Shown: positions 9,631-17,526 of the stretch, piece by piece
Layout: the number at the start of each line of letters is the position of its first letter
Position numbering within the stretch: position 1 is the first letter of the stretch
Source of the DNA: Parabacteroides sp.
GTDB lineage: Bacteria; Bacteroidota; Bacteroidia; Bacteroidales; Tannerellaceae
Assembly (NCBI GenBank): GCA_022775005.1
Contig: JALFJR010000066.1
Span: 1 to 64,000, forward strand
Direction: 5' to 3'
DNA: 64,000 nt
The notes under the pieces: generated by a model
Database searches by the model: none
Seen by the model: only the letters and a program-made list of their open reading frames with translations
What the model was told of the DNA's origin: nothing
Position numbers and translations under genes: made by a program

Positions 9631-10973
9631 ACTAACGCCTCCTTCAGGATCTCGCCCACCGTAGGATGGGGGAAGACGAAACGGGTAAGCTGCTCAGCCT
9701 TCATACCTTGTTCGATCGCCATGCCCGCAATGACAATCAACTCCGAGGCGGGATTACCCAGCAGATGCGCACCGACCAATGTGCCCTCTCCATCCAACAG
9801 GAGCTTGCAAACGCCATTGCCCATCTCGTTCTCCGCCACGAAACGGCCTGAGAAAGCCATCGGGATTTTCTTCACCTGATAATCCACGCCAGCCGCCTGC
9901 AACTCATCCTCCGTACGACCTACGCCTGCGATCTCTGGATTGGTATAAACCACACCTGGAATGGCTTTATAACTCATAGCATGAGGTTTACCCAAGATAT
10001 GGTCGATCGCCACCTCTGCCTCACTGACGGCCGTATGCGCCAACAGCGAGAAGGCTGTGATGTCTCCGCAGGCATAGACATTCGGCAAGGAGGTTTGCAT
10101 ATACTCGTTCACTTTCACCCCATTGCGGAAAGGTTCCACGCCTAAGTTCTCCAAACCAAAGCCTTTCGTCACCGGGCGACGGCCCACGCTCAACAATACC
10201 TTCTCTCCTGTCAACGTAAACGATTCTCCATCCTTTTCCACAGAGACCTCCGTGCCATGCACACCCGTCACCTTATGACCCAGGTAGAACTTCACGCCAC
10301 GCTTCGCATACTCCGCTTGCAACATAGCAGACAGCTCACGATCCATCGGGCCTAAAATCTTATCCAACATCTCCACGACATGCACCTCCACGCCAAGGCT
10401 GTTGAAGAAAGAGGCGAACTCCATGCCAATCACGCCACCACCGATAATTACCAACGAGGCTGGCAACTCTTTGCTCTGCAACGCCTCACGGCTGGTCCAA
10501 TAGGCCGTCTCCGACAAACCCGGAATAGGCGGAATCACCGTTTCAGAACCGGTGCAAATCAACAGATTGGCCGCCTCATAACGGGTATCTGCCGCAACAA
10601 TCGTCAGCGTGCCATCCTCCGCACGTCCCTCGATCGAGGCCTCTGCATTGACCACGGTCGCGCCTGCCTCCGTCATCTTCATACGGATACCGGCCGTCAG
10701 TTTCTTCACCACCTTGTTCTTGCGGGCAATGATCTTTCCCAAATCAAAGGAAGGATTCTCCGCCTTCACCGCATATTTCGACGCATGGCGGATGTTGTCG
10801 TAAGTCTTTGCCGAATAGAGCAAGGTCTTTGTGGGCACACAACCCTCGTTGAGGCAGACACCTCCCAAGGCATTCTTCTCAAACAGAATGGTGGAAAGTC
10901 CACCCTTCGCCGCACGTTCCGCGGCGGTATAACCGGCGGGACCTCCGCCGATGATCGCTACATCATATTTCAT
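9627..10973 (-). CDS. lpdA: dihydrolipoyl dehydrogenase (lipoamide dehydrogenase)
   Basis: 448 residues, cytoplasmic FAD flavoprotein. It reoxidises dihydrolipoamide of 2-oxoacid dehydrogenase or glycine-cleavage complexes, passing electrons to NAD. The FAD-binding motif GGGPAGYTAA is near residue 9. The redox disulfide is in GGVCLNEGCVPTK, an NAD-binding GGGVIGMEFA follows, and the C-terminal dimer domain carries HAHPT-type HPTVGE. No E2 or lipoyl protein gene is adjacent. It is followed by two overlapping cysteine-rich genes and preceded by the PH-domain gene with a 2-nt gap. Confidence 0.96.
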   Translation of the reverse strand: MKYDVAIIGGGPAGYTAAERAAKGGLSTILFEKNALGGVCLNEGCVPTKTLLYSAKTYDNIRHASKYAVKAENPSFDLGKIIARKNKVVKKLTAGIRMKMTEAGATVVNAEASIEGRAEDGTLTIVAADTRYEAANLLICTGSETVIPPIPGLSETAYWTSREALQSKELPASLVIIGGGVIGMEFASFFNSLGVEVHVVEMLDKILGPMDRELSAMLQAEYAKRGVKFYLGHKVTGVHGTEVSVEKDGESFTLTGEKVLLSVGRRPVTKGFGLENLGVEPFRNGVKVNEYMQTSLPNVYACGDITAFSLLAHTAVSEAEVAIDHILGKPHAMSYKAIPGVVYTNPEIAGVGRTEDELQAAGVDYQVKKIPMAFSGRFVAENEMGNGVCKLLLDGEGTLVGAHLLGNPASELIVIAGMAIEQGMKAEQLTRFVFPHPTVGEILKEALV

Positions 10974-10975
10974 CT

Positions 10976-11386
10976 TTAGGTAGTTTTAATTTGTATCGTA
11001 GGATTGAATTGACGCAATTGCTTGACAAAGTCTTTGCGATTGACCGGCGAGATGAGCATCCACGGCCTCCCCTTGCTCCAGATGATCAAACGGTTGAGCG
11101 AGAGCGCATAGGAAGAGACTGGCATCACCGTAGGCTCTACGGCCTCTATCTCCTCGATGGCGATTCGTTTCTCAGGGAAGATGCTGCAATGCGCAATCAG
11201 CATCCCATCAGCCGTGATACGATAGTAGGTGTTGAAAAAGACATGCAGCACCAGCAGGGCAGCTAACAGAGAGGCCACGATAGGCACCACCCCTCCTACC
11301 AAAAACGCACGCACACATCCGACTATCACCAAAATAATCACCAGATGATAGATCCATCCCACCTCCGACTTATATTCTTTATCCAT
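10976..11386 (-). CDS. PH domain-containing membrane protein (bPH_4/DUF1200-like)
   Basis: About 136 residues. Two N-terminal transmembrane helices (about 10-50) are followed by a bacterial PH-like domain with the pattern YRITADGMLIAHCSIFPEKR..., SLNRLIIW and ISPVNRKDFVKQL typical of the DUF1200/YyaB group. The function is unknown. The frame is open back to 11437, but a canonical promoter at 11408-11438 lies inside that extension, so the ATG at 11386 is the likely start. It ends 2 nt before lpdA, so lpdA and the cysteine-rich genes are probably transcribed from the same promoter. Confidence 0.85.
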   Translation of the reverse strand: MDKEYKSEVGWIYHLVIILVIVGCVRAFLVGGVVPIVASLLAALLVLHVFFNTYYRITADGMLIAHCSIFPEKRIAIEEIEAVEPTVMPVSSYALSLNRLIIWSKGRPWMLISPVNRKDFVKQLRQFNPTIQIKTT

Positions 11387-11407
11387 GATGTTACTTTTGT
11401 TTTGCAG

Positions 11408-11438
11408 CAAAGATACACCTTCCACAGGAATCCGCAAA
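11408..11438 (-). promoter_or_regulatory. promoter of the PH protein-lpdA operon
   Basis: On the minus strand TTTG (complement of 11435-11438), 19 nt, TATCTTTG (complement of 11408-11415). Full match to the Bacteroidota consensus. The expected leader is only about 15 nt. Confidence 0.8.
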
Positions 11439-11512
11439 CATTTACCCCACTGATATGCATGTTCCCAGCACAGCCTGTCCGATTTTTACATAAGCAATCA
11501 AACAATAATCGT

Positions 11513-11520
11513 TACTTTTG
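11513..11520 (+). promoter_or_regulatory. -7 promoter element for the second EamA transporter
   Basis: TACTTTTG, 26 nt before the ATG at 11547. No good -33 TTTG at the right spacing; T-rich DNA at 11483-11487. Confidence 0.55.
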
Positions 11521-11546
11521 CCCCCGAAAAAACAGATACTACCGCA

Positions 11547-12446
11547 ATGAGAGCTTCAACTTTCCCATTCCATCACCAAGGGAACCTTTGGTTGCACCTA
11601 CTGGCTATCGCCATTGTCGCCGTCTGGGGCACGACGTTCATCTCCTCCAAGCAACTGCTTCTGGCGGGGCTCAGTCCTTCCGACATCATTTTCTACCGAT
11701 TCGTGATTGCCTACGTCTGCTTGGCTCTCTTCCAACGCCCTTTTCGACTGTGGGCAGACAACTGGAAAGATGAGGGGAAGTTCCTGCTGGCCGGATTATT
11801 CGGTGGCACACTCTATTTCCTGACCGAGAACTCCGCCTTGAAATTCACCTATGTCTCCAATGTCTCCCTCATCTGTAGCACCACCCCCTTGTTGACCCTC
11901 TTGATGAAATATGGGTTCATGCGCAAGGAACATCCCGGCAAATGGCTTTTTCTGGGCTCTATCCTTGCTTTCTGCGGGGTGGCTATCGTGGTTCTCAATG
12001 GCCAATACACCTTTCACCTAAGCCCCAAAGGGGACCTGCTCTGCTTAGGATCTGCCTTGTGTTGGACCTGCTACACATTGTTGATCGAACGGCTCAGCAC
12101 GAAATATGCCGTGGGGCTCATTACCCGCAAGGTGTTCCTATACAGTCTCCTTACATTGCTTCCTTTCCTGATGCACGACTCCCTGCTGACTACCCCCGTC
12201 ATCCTGCTATCAGCCCCAGTACTTGGGCGACTCTTTTTCTTAGGATTTGTCGCCTCTTTCCTCTGCTTCCTGCTCTGGAATATCTGTCTGAAACGGTTAG
12301 ATGCCATTGTCACCACCAACTACATCTATCTCATGCCAGCCATCTCCATCGCCGTGTCTAACCTCACGTTGGGGGAGCGTATCAACGGGATCCTGATCGC
12401 GGGAACCCTCCTCGTCATCGCCGGGATGTACTTGGCTCGCAAGTAA
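11547..12446 (+). CDS. EamA/DMT family transporter
   Basis: 299 residues, ten predicted transmembrane helices in two EamA repeats (first repeat WGTTFISSKQLLLAGLSP; second repeat begins near LLCLGSALCWTCYTLL). Inner-membrane transporter of unknown substrate. It is divergent from the PH-lpdA operon and is only distantly similar to the transporter at 8271-9209. It appears complete, with a single-gene layout. Confidence 0.9.
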   Translation: MRASTFPFHHQGNLWLHLLAIAIVAVWGTTFISSKQLLLAGLSPSDIIFYRFVIAYVCLALFQRPFRLWADNWKDEGKFLLAGLFGGTLYFLTENSALKFTYVSNVSLICSTTPLLTLLMKYGFMRKEHPGKWLFLGSILAFCGVAIVVLNGQYTFHLSPKGDLLCLGSALCWTCYTLLIERLSTKYAVGLITRKVFLYSLLTLLPFLMHDSLLTTPVILLSAPVLGRLFFLGFVASFLCFLLWNICLKRLDAIVTTNYIYLMPAISIAVSNLTLGERINGILIAGTLLVIAGMYLARK

Positions 12447-12484
12447 AAATAGGGATCAGCTGCGATTTATCGCCCAGAAATGTG

Positions 12485-12492
12485 TACTTTCG
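12485..12492 (+). promoter_or_regulatory. probable -7 element for the serine peptidase gene
   Basis: TACTTTCG, a one-base variant of TAnnTTTG, 34 nt before the ATG at 12527. Its place inside the upstream open frame argues for the downstream start. Confidence 0.4.
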
Positions 12493-12526
12493 CAGTCAAT
12501 TTAGCAATCATTCAAATAAATCATCC

Positions 12527-13816
12527 ATGAGAAAAACTGGTATATCGTTACTACTGTGTCTCCTCGCTTTGCTCACGGTTTGGGCAAACCCCAACGAGTT
12601 AGAGGCACGCTTGCAAGCATTAAAAGGAATCAGCGGCATCGAACGCTTAGACTCAGAGACCTATCCCGAGAAATATGTGGTACGCATCACGCAGCAAGTG
12701 GATCCAAAAGATCCCGCAGCAGGCACCTTTACGCAACGTGTCGTGATCGGTCATCGGGGCTTCGACCGCCCGACTGTCATTGTCACAGAGGGATATGGAG
12801 CCGCTTATGCCCTCAACCCCAAATACCAAGAGGAGCTGACAAAACTGCTCGACGCAAACCTGGTCTTCGTGGAATATCGCTACTTCTTAGAATCCACCCC
12901 CGAACCGAAGAACTGGGACTACCTGACCGCCGAGAACTCCGCCTACGACCTGCATCATGTGCGGGAGACCTTTGCAGAGCTTTATCCAGAGAAATGGATC
13001 AGCACCGGTATCAGTAAGGGCGGACAGACCACCATGCTTTACCGGGCCTTTTTCCCAAACGACGTGCATTTCTCTGTGCCTTACGTTGGACCGCTCTGCA
13101 AAGCCGCAGAAGATGGACGGCACGAGCCTTTCCTGCGCAAGGTAGGCACCAAAGCAGAACGCAAACGCATCCAAGCCTTCCAAAAGGAGGTATTGAAACG
13201 CCGCGGCGAGATGGAGCCACTCCTGGAGTGCTTCTGCCAAGAGAAGGGCTACACCTTCCGCATCGGTATGCCCGAGCTATTAGACTATTGCGTGCTGGAG
13301 TACTCCTTTGCCCTCTGGCAGTGGGGCACACCGGTCGCCCAAATTCCCTCCCTCAAGGCAGACACGCAAACACTGTTCGATCACCTGATGCAGATCAGTT
13401 CGCCCGACTACTTCGCCGAGGATGGTGCCAACGTCTCCTTCTTTGTTCAGGCAGCCAGAGAGTTGGGCTATTATGGCTATGACGTGAAACCATTCAAGGG
13501 ATTACTTAGCATCAGCAGCACCCAAGGCTATCTCAACCGCATCATGCTGCCCAAGGAGTTGGTCGGCAAAGTGGAATTCCGCCCCGCACTCTATCACAAG
13601 ATCCATGATTTCTTGCGAGACAACGACCCCAAGATACTCTTCATTTATGGAGAAATTGACCCCTGGAGTGCCGCTATGGTGCCTATTTTCAAGGGAAAAC
13701 AAAACGAAAAGGTCTATATTCAGCCACGGGGCAGCCACCGGGCGCGCATCAGCAACATGCCGGAGGAGCTGAAAGCAGAGATTCTGACGCAACTCAACCA
13801 ATGGCTGGCTGAATAA
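12527..13816 (+). CDS. secreted serine peptidase, S28/S37 (PS-10) type
   Basis: About 429 residues with a signal peptide (MRKTGISLLLCLLALLTVWA), so periplasmic or secreted. An alpha/beta-hydrolase fold is expected. The nucleophile Ser is in GISKGGQTT, a likely Asp in YGEIDPWSA, and the His in RGSHRARI near the C-terminus. Peptidases of this group release di- or tripeptides from N-termini, often after proline; substrate specificity here is inferred. The frame is open to 12482, but the signal peptide and a -7 box at 12485-12492 support the ATG at 12527. Confidence 0.88.
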   Translation: MRKTGISLLLCLLALLTVWANPNELEARLQALKGISGIERLDSETYPEKYVVRITQQVDPKDPAAGTFTQRVVIGHRGFDRPTVIVTEGYGAAYALNPKYQEELTKLLDANLVFVEYRYFLESTPEPKNWDYLTAENSAYDLHHVRETFAELYPEKWISTGISKGGQTTMLYRAFFPNDVHFSVPYVGPLCKAAEDGRHEPFLRKVGTKAERKRIQAFQKEVLKRRGEMEPLLECFCQEKGYTFRIGMPELLDYCVLEYSFALWQWGTPVAQIPSLKADTQTLFDHLMQISSPDYFAEDGANVSFFVQAARELGYYGYDVKPFKGLLSISSTQGYLNRIMLPKELVGKVEFRPALYHKIHDFLRDNDPKILFIYGEIDPWSAAMVPIFKGKQNEKVYIQPRGSHRARISNMPEELKAEILTQLNQWLAE

Positions 13817-13903
13817 TGTTACCTTTGCTTCGCAAAAGCGAAGATAGGCGGCACCTCAGCAAAACATTCAAGCCAGCTTGATGATTTTGCCTTCGGTTTG
13901 CAC

Positions 13904-13911
13904 TATCTTTG
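13904..13911 (+). promoter_or_regulatory. -7 promoter element for the zinc ABC genes
   Basis: TATCTTTG. Candidate TTTG elements upstream are at unusual spacing (13886-13889, 14 nt). A second TACCTTTG occurs at 13820-13827. The box lies inside the longest open frame of the next gene and supports a start after 13917. Confidence 0.5.
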
Positions 13912-13931
13912 CGGCAAATATGCTTAATAGA

Positions 13932-14858
13932 ATGAGACATTACACGCACTATTTTTTAGCCTTAGTAGGCCTACTATTGCTTTCTGCCTGCGGAGATAAA
14001 CGACAACGGGCTGAGCGTATGATCTCCGTCACGATCGAACCGCAACGCTATTTTGCGGAGCGCATCGCCGGAGAGCACTTCGCCATTCATTGCGTCGTGC
14101 CTGCCGGACAAAGCCCGGAAACCTACGATCCAACCCCGCAACAGATGGTACAGATCGGGCAGAGCGAGGCCTACCTGCGTATTGGCAGCATCGGGTTTGA
14201 GCTGGCTTGGATGAAGGCCATCTCCGAGAATAATCCCAACTTGCAAATCTTCGATCTCTCCCAAGGGATGCCCCTGCTGCAGGGCGAAGAGGAGGCCGAG
14301 GAGGAGCATGAACACGATCATGCGCACGAGGCTGCCGCAGAAGCGGAACATCACCACCATCACCACGGCGGTGTAGATCCGCACATCTGGAGTTCCATTC
14401 AGGGCGCACGGATCGTCGCCCAAAACACCCTAACGGCGCTACAGACGTTAGACCCAACGAACGCAGAAACCTACAACGCCAACTATCAACAGGTAGTAGC
14501 ACTTATCGACTCTACGGAGGCAATTATCAACACCCTGTTGAAACCGTTGGCACATCGCTCCTTCATCATCTACCACCCGGCATTGACCTACTTGGCGGCC
14601 GAGTATGAACTGGAGCAGCTCTGCATCGAGATGGAGGGGAAAGAGCCCTCGCCCGCCCAGCTGAAGACTTTGGTGGAAACCGCCCAAGCCCATCATACGA
14701 AAGTGGTCTTCGTGCAGCAAGAGTTCGACCAAAAGAACGCGGAGCTGATCGCCAAAGAGACCGGTTGCCAGTTGACCCCCATCAATCCCTTGGCTTACGA
14801 TTGGAGCCGGGAGATGATCCGAATCGCTAAAGCCTTGGCCGATGGAGAAGTTGATTGA
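13932..14858 (+). CDS. znuA: zinc/manganese ABC transporter substrate-binding lipoprotein
   Basis: About 308 residues. A lipoprotein signal ends LLLLSAC. The cluster A-I metal-binding fold carries the usual His ligands (IHCVVPAGQSPETYDPTP region, GVDPHIWSS, YHPALTYLAAEY). A charged His-rich loop (EHEHDHAHE..., then six His) lies between, typical of zinc-binding ZnuA/AdcA proteins. It captures zinc in the periplasm for the ATPase encoded next. Starts at 13878 and 13920 are also in frame; 13932 fits the promoter box best. It overlaps znuC by 17 nt. Confidence 0.9.
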   Translation: MRHYTHYFLALVGLLLLSACGDKRQRAERMISVTIEPQRYFAERIAGEHFAIHCVVPAGQSPETYDPTPQQMVQIGQSEAYLRIGSIGFELAWMKAISENNPNLQIFDLSQGMPLLQGEEEAEEEHEHDHAHEAAAEAEHHHHHHGGVDPHIWSSIQGARIVAQNTLTALQTLDPTNAETYNANYQQVVALIDSTEAIINTLLKPLAHRSFIIYHPALTYLAAEYELEQLCIEMEGKEPSPAQLKTLVETAQAHHTKVVFVQQEFDQKNAELIAKETGCQLTPINPLAYDWSREMIRIAKALADGEVD

Positions 14859-15639
14859 GCTGCAGCAGGTGACAGCCGGCTATGAGCAGAAGACCGTCCT
14901 ACGCGACATCTCTCTCACCGTTTGGGAGAAGGACTTCTTGGGCATCATCGGACCGAACGGTGGTGGAAAGACGACCCTCCTGAAGGTGATCTTAGGACTG
15001 CTCACGCCTCGTTCTGGTGCGATTCGTTTTTATGCCGAAGGGCAGGAGGTGCCCGCCTTAAAGATCGGCTACCTACCCCAAATGAGCCTCATCGACAAGA
15101 AATTCCCGATCTCTGTCAAGGAGGTGATCGCTTCTGGATTATCGGCAGAAAAACCGCTGTTTCGTCGCTACAACACCGCCCAGGAGCAACGCATCACCGA
15201 GGTGATCGCCCAAATGGGCTTGGAGGAGTTAGCCAACCGACCCATCGGAGCGCTCTCAGGCGGTCAGTTGCAACGGGTACTGTTGGGACGCTCGATCGTC
15301 TCCCGCCCGCAGCTCTTGATCCTCGACGAGCCTAACTCCTACGTGGATAAGCGCTTCGAGTCTCGTTTCTACCAATTATTGACCGAGATCAACCGGGAGA
15401 GCGCCATTATCTTGGTCTCGCACGACATTGGCACAGTCCTCACGATGGTGAAGAACATCGCCTGCGTCAACGAGACGCTGCATTATCACTCCGGTTCGGA
15501 TGTGTCAGCGGAATGGTTGGGTGAGAAATATGCCTGTCCCATCGAGCTGATCGGCCACGGTGATCTGCCTCACCGTGTGTTGAAACGGCACAACTGCGAG
15601 GGACATTCGACATCTGCCGCAGACCCCTGTCGAGGTTAG
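14842..15639 (+). CDS. znuC: metal ABC transporter ATP-binding protein
   Basis: 265 residues, cytoplasmic ATPase of the zinc/manganese uptake ABC family. Walker A is GPNGGGKTT, the signature LSGGQLQRVLLGRS, and Walker B LLILDEPNSYVD. It overlaps the binding-protein gene. The last ten codons (STSAADPCRG) are written in a 23-bp tandem repeat that continues past the stop, so the natural C-terminus may have been altered by repeat growth. No permease gene (znuB) follows, so the membrane subunit must be elsewhere. Confidence 0.93.
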   Translation: MEKLIELQQVTAGYEQKTVLRDISLTVWEKDFLGIIGPNGGGKTTLLKVILGLLTPRSGAIRFYAEGQEVPALKIGYLPQMSLIDKKFPISVKEVIASGLSAEKPLFRRYNTAQEQRITEVIAQMGLEELANRPIGALSGGQLQRVLLGRSIVSRPQLLILDEPNSYVDKRFESRFYQLLTEINRESAIILVSHDIGTVLTMVKNIACVNETLHYHSGSDVSAEWLGEKYACPIELIGHGDLPHRVLKRHNCEGHSTSAADPCRG

Positions 15640-15770
15640 CAGCAGACCCCTGCCGAGGTTAGCAGCAGACCTCGATTGACGTCAGCAGCAGACCTCGGAA
15701 GACGTTAGCAGCAGACCTCAGTTGAGGTTAGCGGCAGACCTCGGAAGGCATCTGCAACAGATCTCAGCGA
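15610..15770. repeat. seven-copy 23-bp tandem repeat with internal hairpins
   Basis: Seven contiguous 23-bp units begin at 15610, 15633, 15656, 15679, 15702, 15725 and 15748. The core is GTTAGCAGCAGACCTCG. Units joined head to tail create GAGGT-N9-ACCTC inverted repeats, the best being at 15654-15674 (six-bp stem) and 15724-15742. The array begins inside znuC and fills the gap to the Xre gene. There are no spacers, so it is not CRISPR. Confidence 0.9.
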
Positions 15771-15814
15771 ACATGAAAAAAGATATTTTGATACATATAT
15801 AATAAGGAATAACG

Positions 15815-16201
15815 ATGGAGAATGATCTCAAGAAATTAGTAGGACAGCGGCTGCAACTCCTCCGTCAGGAGAAGAATCTCAGCCAAGAAGAGATGAGCGA
15901 GCGATTGGATCTCTCGTTAAGTGCCTATCGCAAAATCGAGTATGGGGATACAGACATCACATTGACCCGACTCAACAAAATTGCCGAGATCTTCGATATG
16001 CCGGCAGTGGAGCTCTTCAGCCGAATCGACGGAAACACGCAATTCAACAACTGCCAACATTTCATCGGCTACGCCCAACATAACAATACAGTCAATCTGA
16101 GTAATCCAGAGGACTTACGTGCACTCATTAAAGCGAATGCGATGCTGATCGAGATGATGGACAAACGGATCAAACAGTTGGAGGAGAGTCAACGAAAATG
16201 A
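15815..16201 (+). CDS. Xre-family helix-turn-helix regulator
   Basis: 128 residues. An N-terminal HTH_3 domain (about 8-65; LSQEEMSERLDLSLSAYRKIEYG) is followed by a polar linker and a C-terminal helix likely to form a coiled coil (ALIKANAMLIEMMDKRIKQLEES). It is probably a dimeric DNA-binding repressor or activator. Its stop overlaps the next small gene by 4 nt, making it the first gene of a three-gene coupled run with the two-TM protein and the epimerase. Its targets are unknown. Confidence 0.9.
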   Translation: MENDLKKLVGQRLQLLRQEKNLSQEEMSERLDLSLSAYRKIEYGDTDITLTRLNKIAEIFDMPAVELFSRIDGNTQFNNCQHFIGYAQHNNTVNLSNPEDLRALIKANAMLIEMMDKRIKQLEESQRK

Positions 16202-16389
16202 TCAGCTTCCCGGAAATCGGTTTGATTGTTGGCATCGCAGTCGTACTCTTCGGCTGCAAGGCGGTGTCGCAGAACCCCTTTATCAGCCGGCAACAGAAGA
16301 TCCTGTGGATGCTGACCATCGTCGTACTCAACTGGATCGGCCTGCTGTGGTATTACTATACGTTTTATATGAGAGATAAAGATGAGTGA
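16198..16389 (+). CDS. small two-TM membrane protein, PLDc_N-like
   Basis: 63 residues: one transmembrane helix at about 5-22, a short loop with FISRQQKILW, and a second helix (MLTIVVLNWIGLLWYYYTF). The NWIG...YY pattern resembles the phospholipase-D-nuclease N-terminal (PLDc_N) membrane module found alone in small Bacteroidota proteins. It overlaps the Xre gene by 4 nt and the epimerase gene by 8 nt. Function not known; it may anchor or sense at the membrane. Confidence 0.8.
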   Translation: MISFPEIGLIVGIAVVLFGCKAVSQNPFISRQQKILWMLTIVVLNWIGLLWYYYTFYMRDKDE

Positions 16390-17407
16390 AACACGAAAAA
16401 AGATATTGATCACCGGAGCCAGTGGCTTCATTGGCGGTTTCCTTGTGGAGGAGGCACTCCGCCGAGGGTATGAGACGTGGGCAGGCGTACGGGCCAGCAG
16501 TAGCCGGGCACACCTGCAAGATCCCCGCATCCGTTTCATTGACCTGAAGTATAACGATCCAGCGGCATTGACTGCCCAACTGGCTGAGTTCGCCCGCACG
16601 GAGGGGCCGTGGGATTACGTCCTGCACAACGCCGGGCTGACCAAGACGACCGACAAGCGCAACTTCCTACGGGTCAATTGCGAGAATACCCGAAACTTTG
16701 CCGAAGCATTGGCCGCTGCCGATTGCCATCCCAAGAAATTCCTCTTGATGAGTAGCCTCAGCAGCTACGGCATCGGCGACGAGACCGGCTTCACCCCGAT
16801 TCGCCTGGATGATCCACAACGTCCCAACACCGCCTATGGGCAGAGCAAGTTGGCCGCTGAGCAATACATACGCAGCCAACAGCATTTCCCCTACGTTATC
16901 TTGCGCCCCACAGGGGTCTATGGCCCGGGGGAGCGAGACTATTTCTTGCAGATCCAAGCCGTTCAGCAGGGCTTCGACTTCGCCGTAGGCAGCGTGCCGC
17001 AACGCATCACCTTTATTTATGTCAAGGATTTGGCGTGGGTAGCCCTCACGGCCTTGGAGAAGGAGGAGATCCGCAACCGCCACTACTTCGTAGCGGATGG
17101 CGATGTCTATACCGATGCCCAATTCTCTCGGCTGATCCAAGAGCTTGTAGGGAAAAAGCATGTGCTCCATGCCCGTATTCCCCTGCCGCTCGTACACCTC
17201 GCTTGCCGCTACTGCGAGACGTGGGGCAGATGGATGAAGCGGAGCGTGACGCTCAACAGCGACAAATACCTCATCCTGAAGCAGCGCAATTGGATCTGCG
17301 ACATTGCTCCCTTGCAACACGACCTGGGCTTCGTACCCCGCTATAACCTGCGACGTGGATTGGAGGAGAGCATCGCCTGGTATCGCGAAAAAAGATGGCT
17401 TTCTTAA
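16382..17407 (+). CDS. NAD-dependent epimerase/dehydratase (extended SDR)
   Basis: 341 residues. The Rossmann nucleotide motif GASGFIGG is near residue 12, the catalytic YxxxK is YGQSK near residue 157, and LRPTGVYGPGE follows, as in nucleotide-sugar epimerases and 3-beta-hydroxysteroid-type SDRs. The substrate cannot be assigned. It ends translationally coupled genes starting with an Xre regulator. The C-terminal region (CRYCETWGRWMKRS) is basic and cysteine-containing. Confidence 0.88.
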   Translation: MSETRKKILITGASGFIGGFLVEEALRRGYETWAGVRASSSRAHLQDPRIRFIDLKYNDPAALTAQLAEFARTEGPWDYVLHNAGLTKTTDKRNFLRVNCENTRNFAEALAAADCHPKKFLLMSSLSSYGIGDETGFTPIRLDDPQRPNTAYGQSKLAAEQYIRSQQHFPYVILRPTGVYGPGERDYFLQIQAVQQGFDFAVGSVPQRITFIYVKDLAWVALTALEKEEIRNRHYFVADGDVYTDAQFSRLIQELVGKKHVLHARIPLPLVHLACRYCETWGRWMKRSVTLNSDKYLILKQRNWICDIAPLQHDLGFVPRYNLRRGLEESIAWYREKRWLS

Positions 17408-17526
17408 AGATTATGCGGTCTTTTTCAACAAAAAAGAAAATTATCGTTTCATAATCGAACAAAAAGCAGTATTTTTAGAGCCGATTTTTAAACAGAAATG
17501 CTAATCAATACTCATTTAATGAAATA

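Noticed and set aside
15610-15770. Possible CRISPR array
   Set aside because: Units are contiguous with no unique spacers and no cas genes are near.
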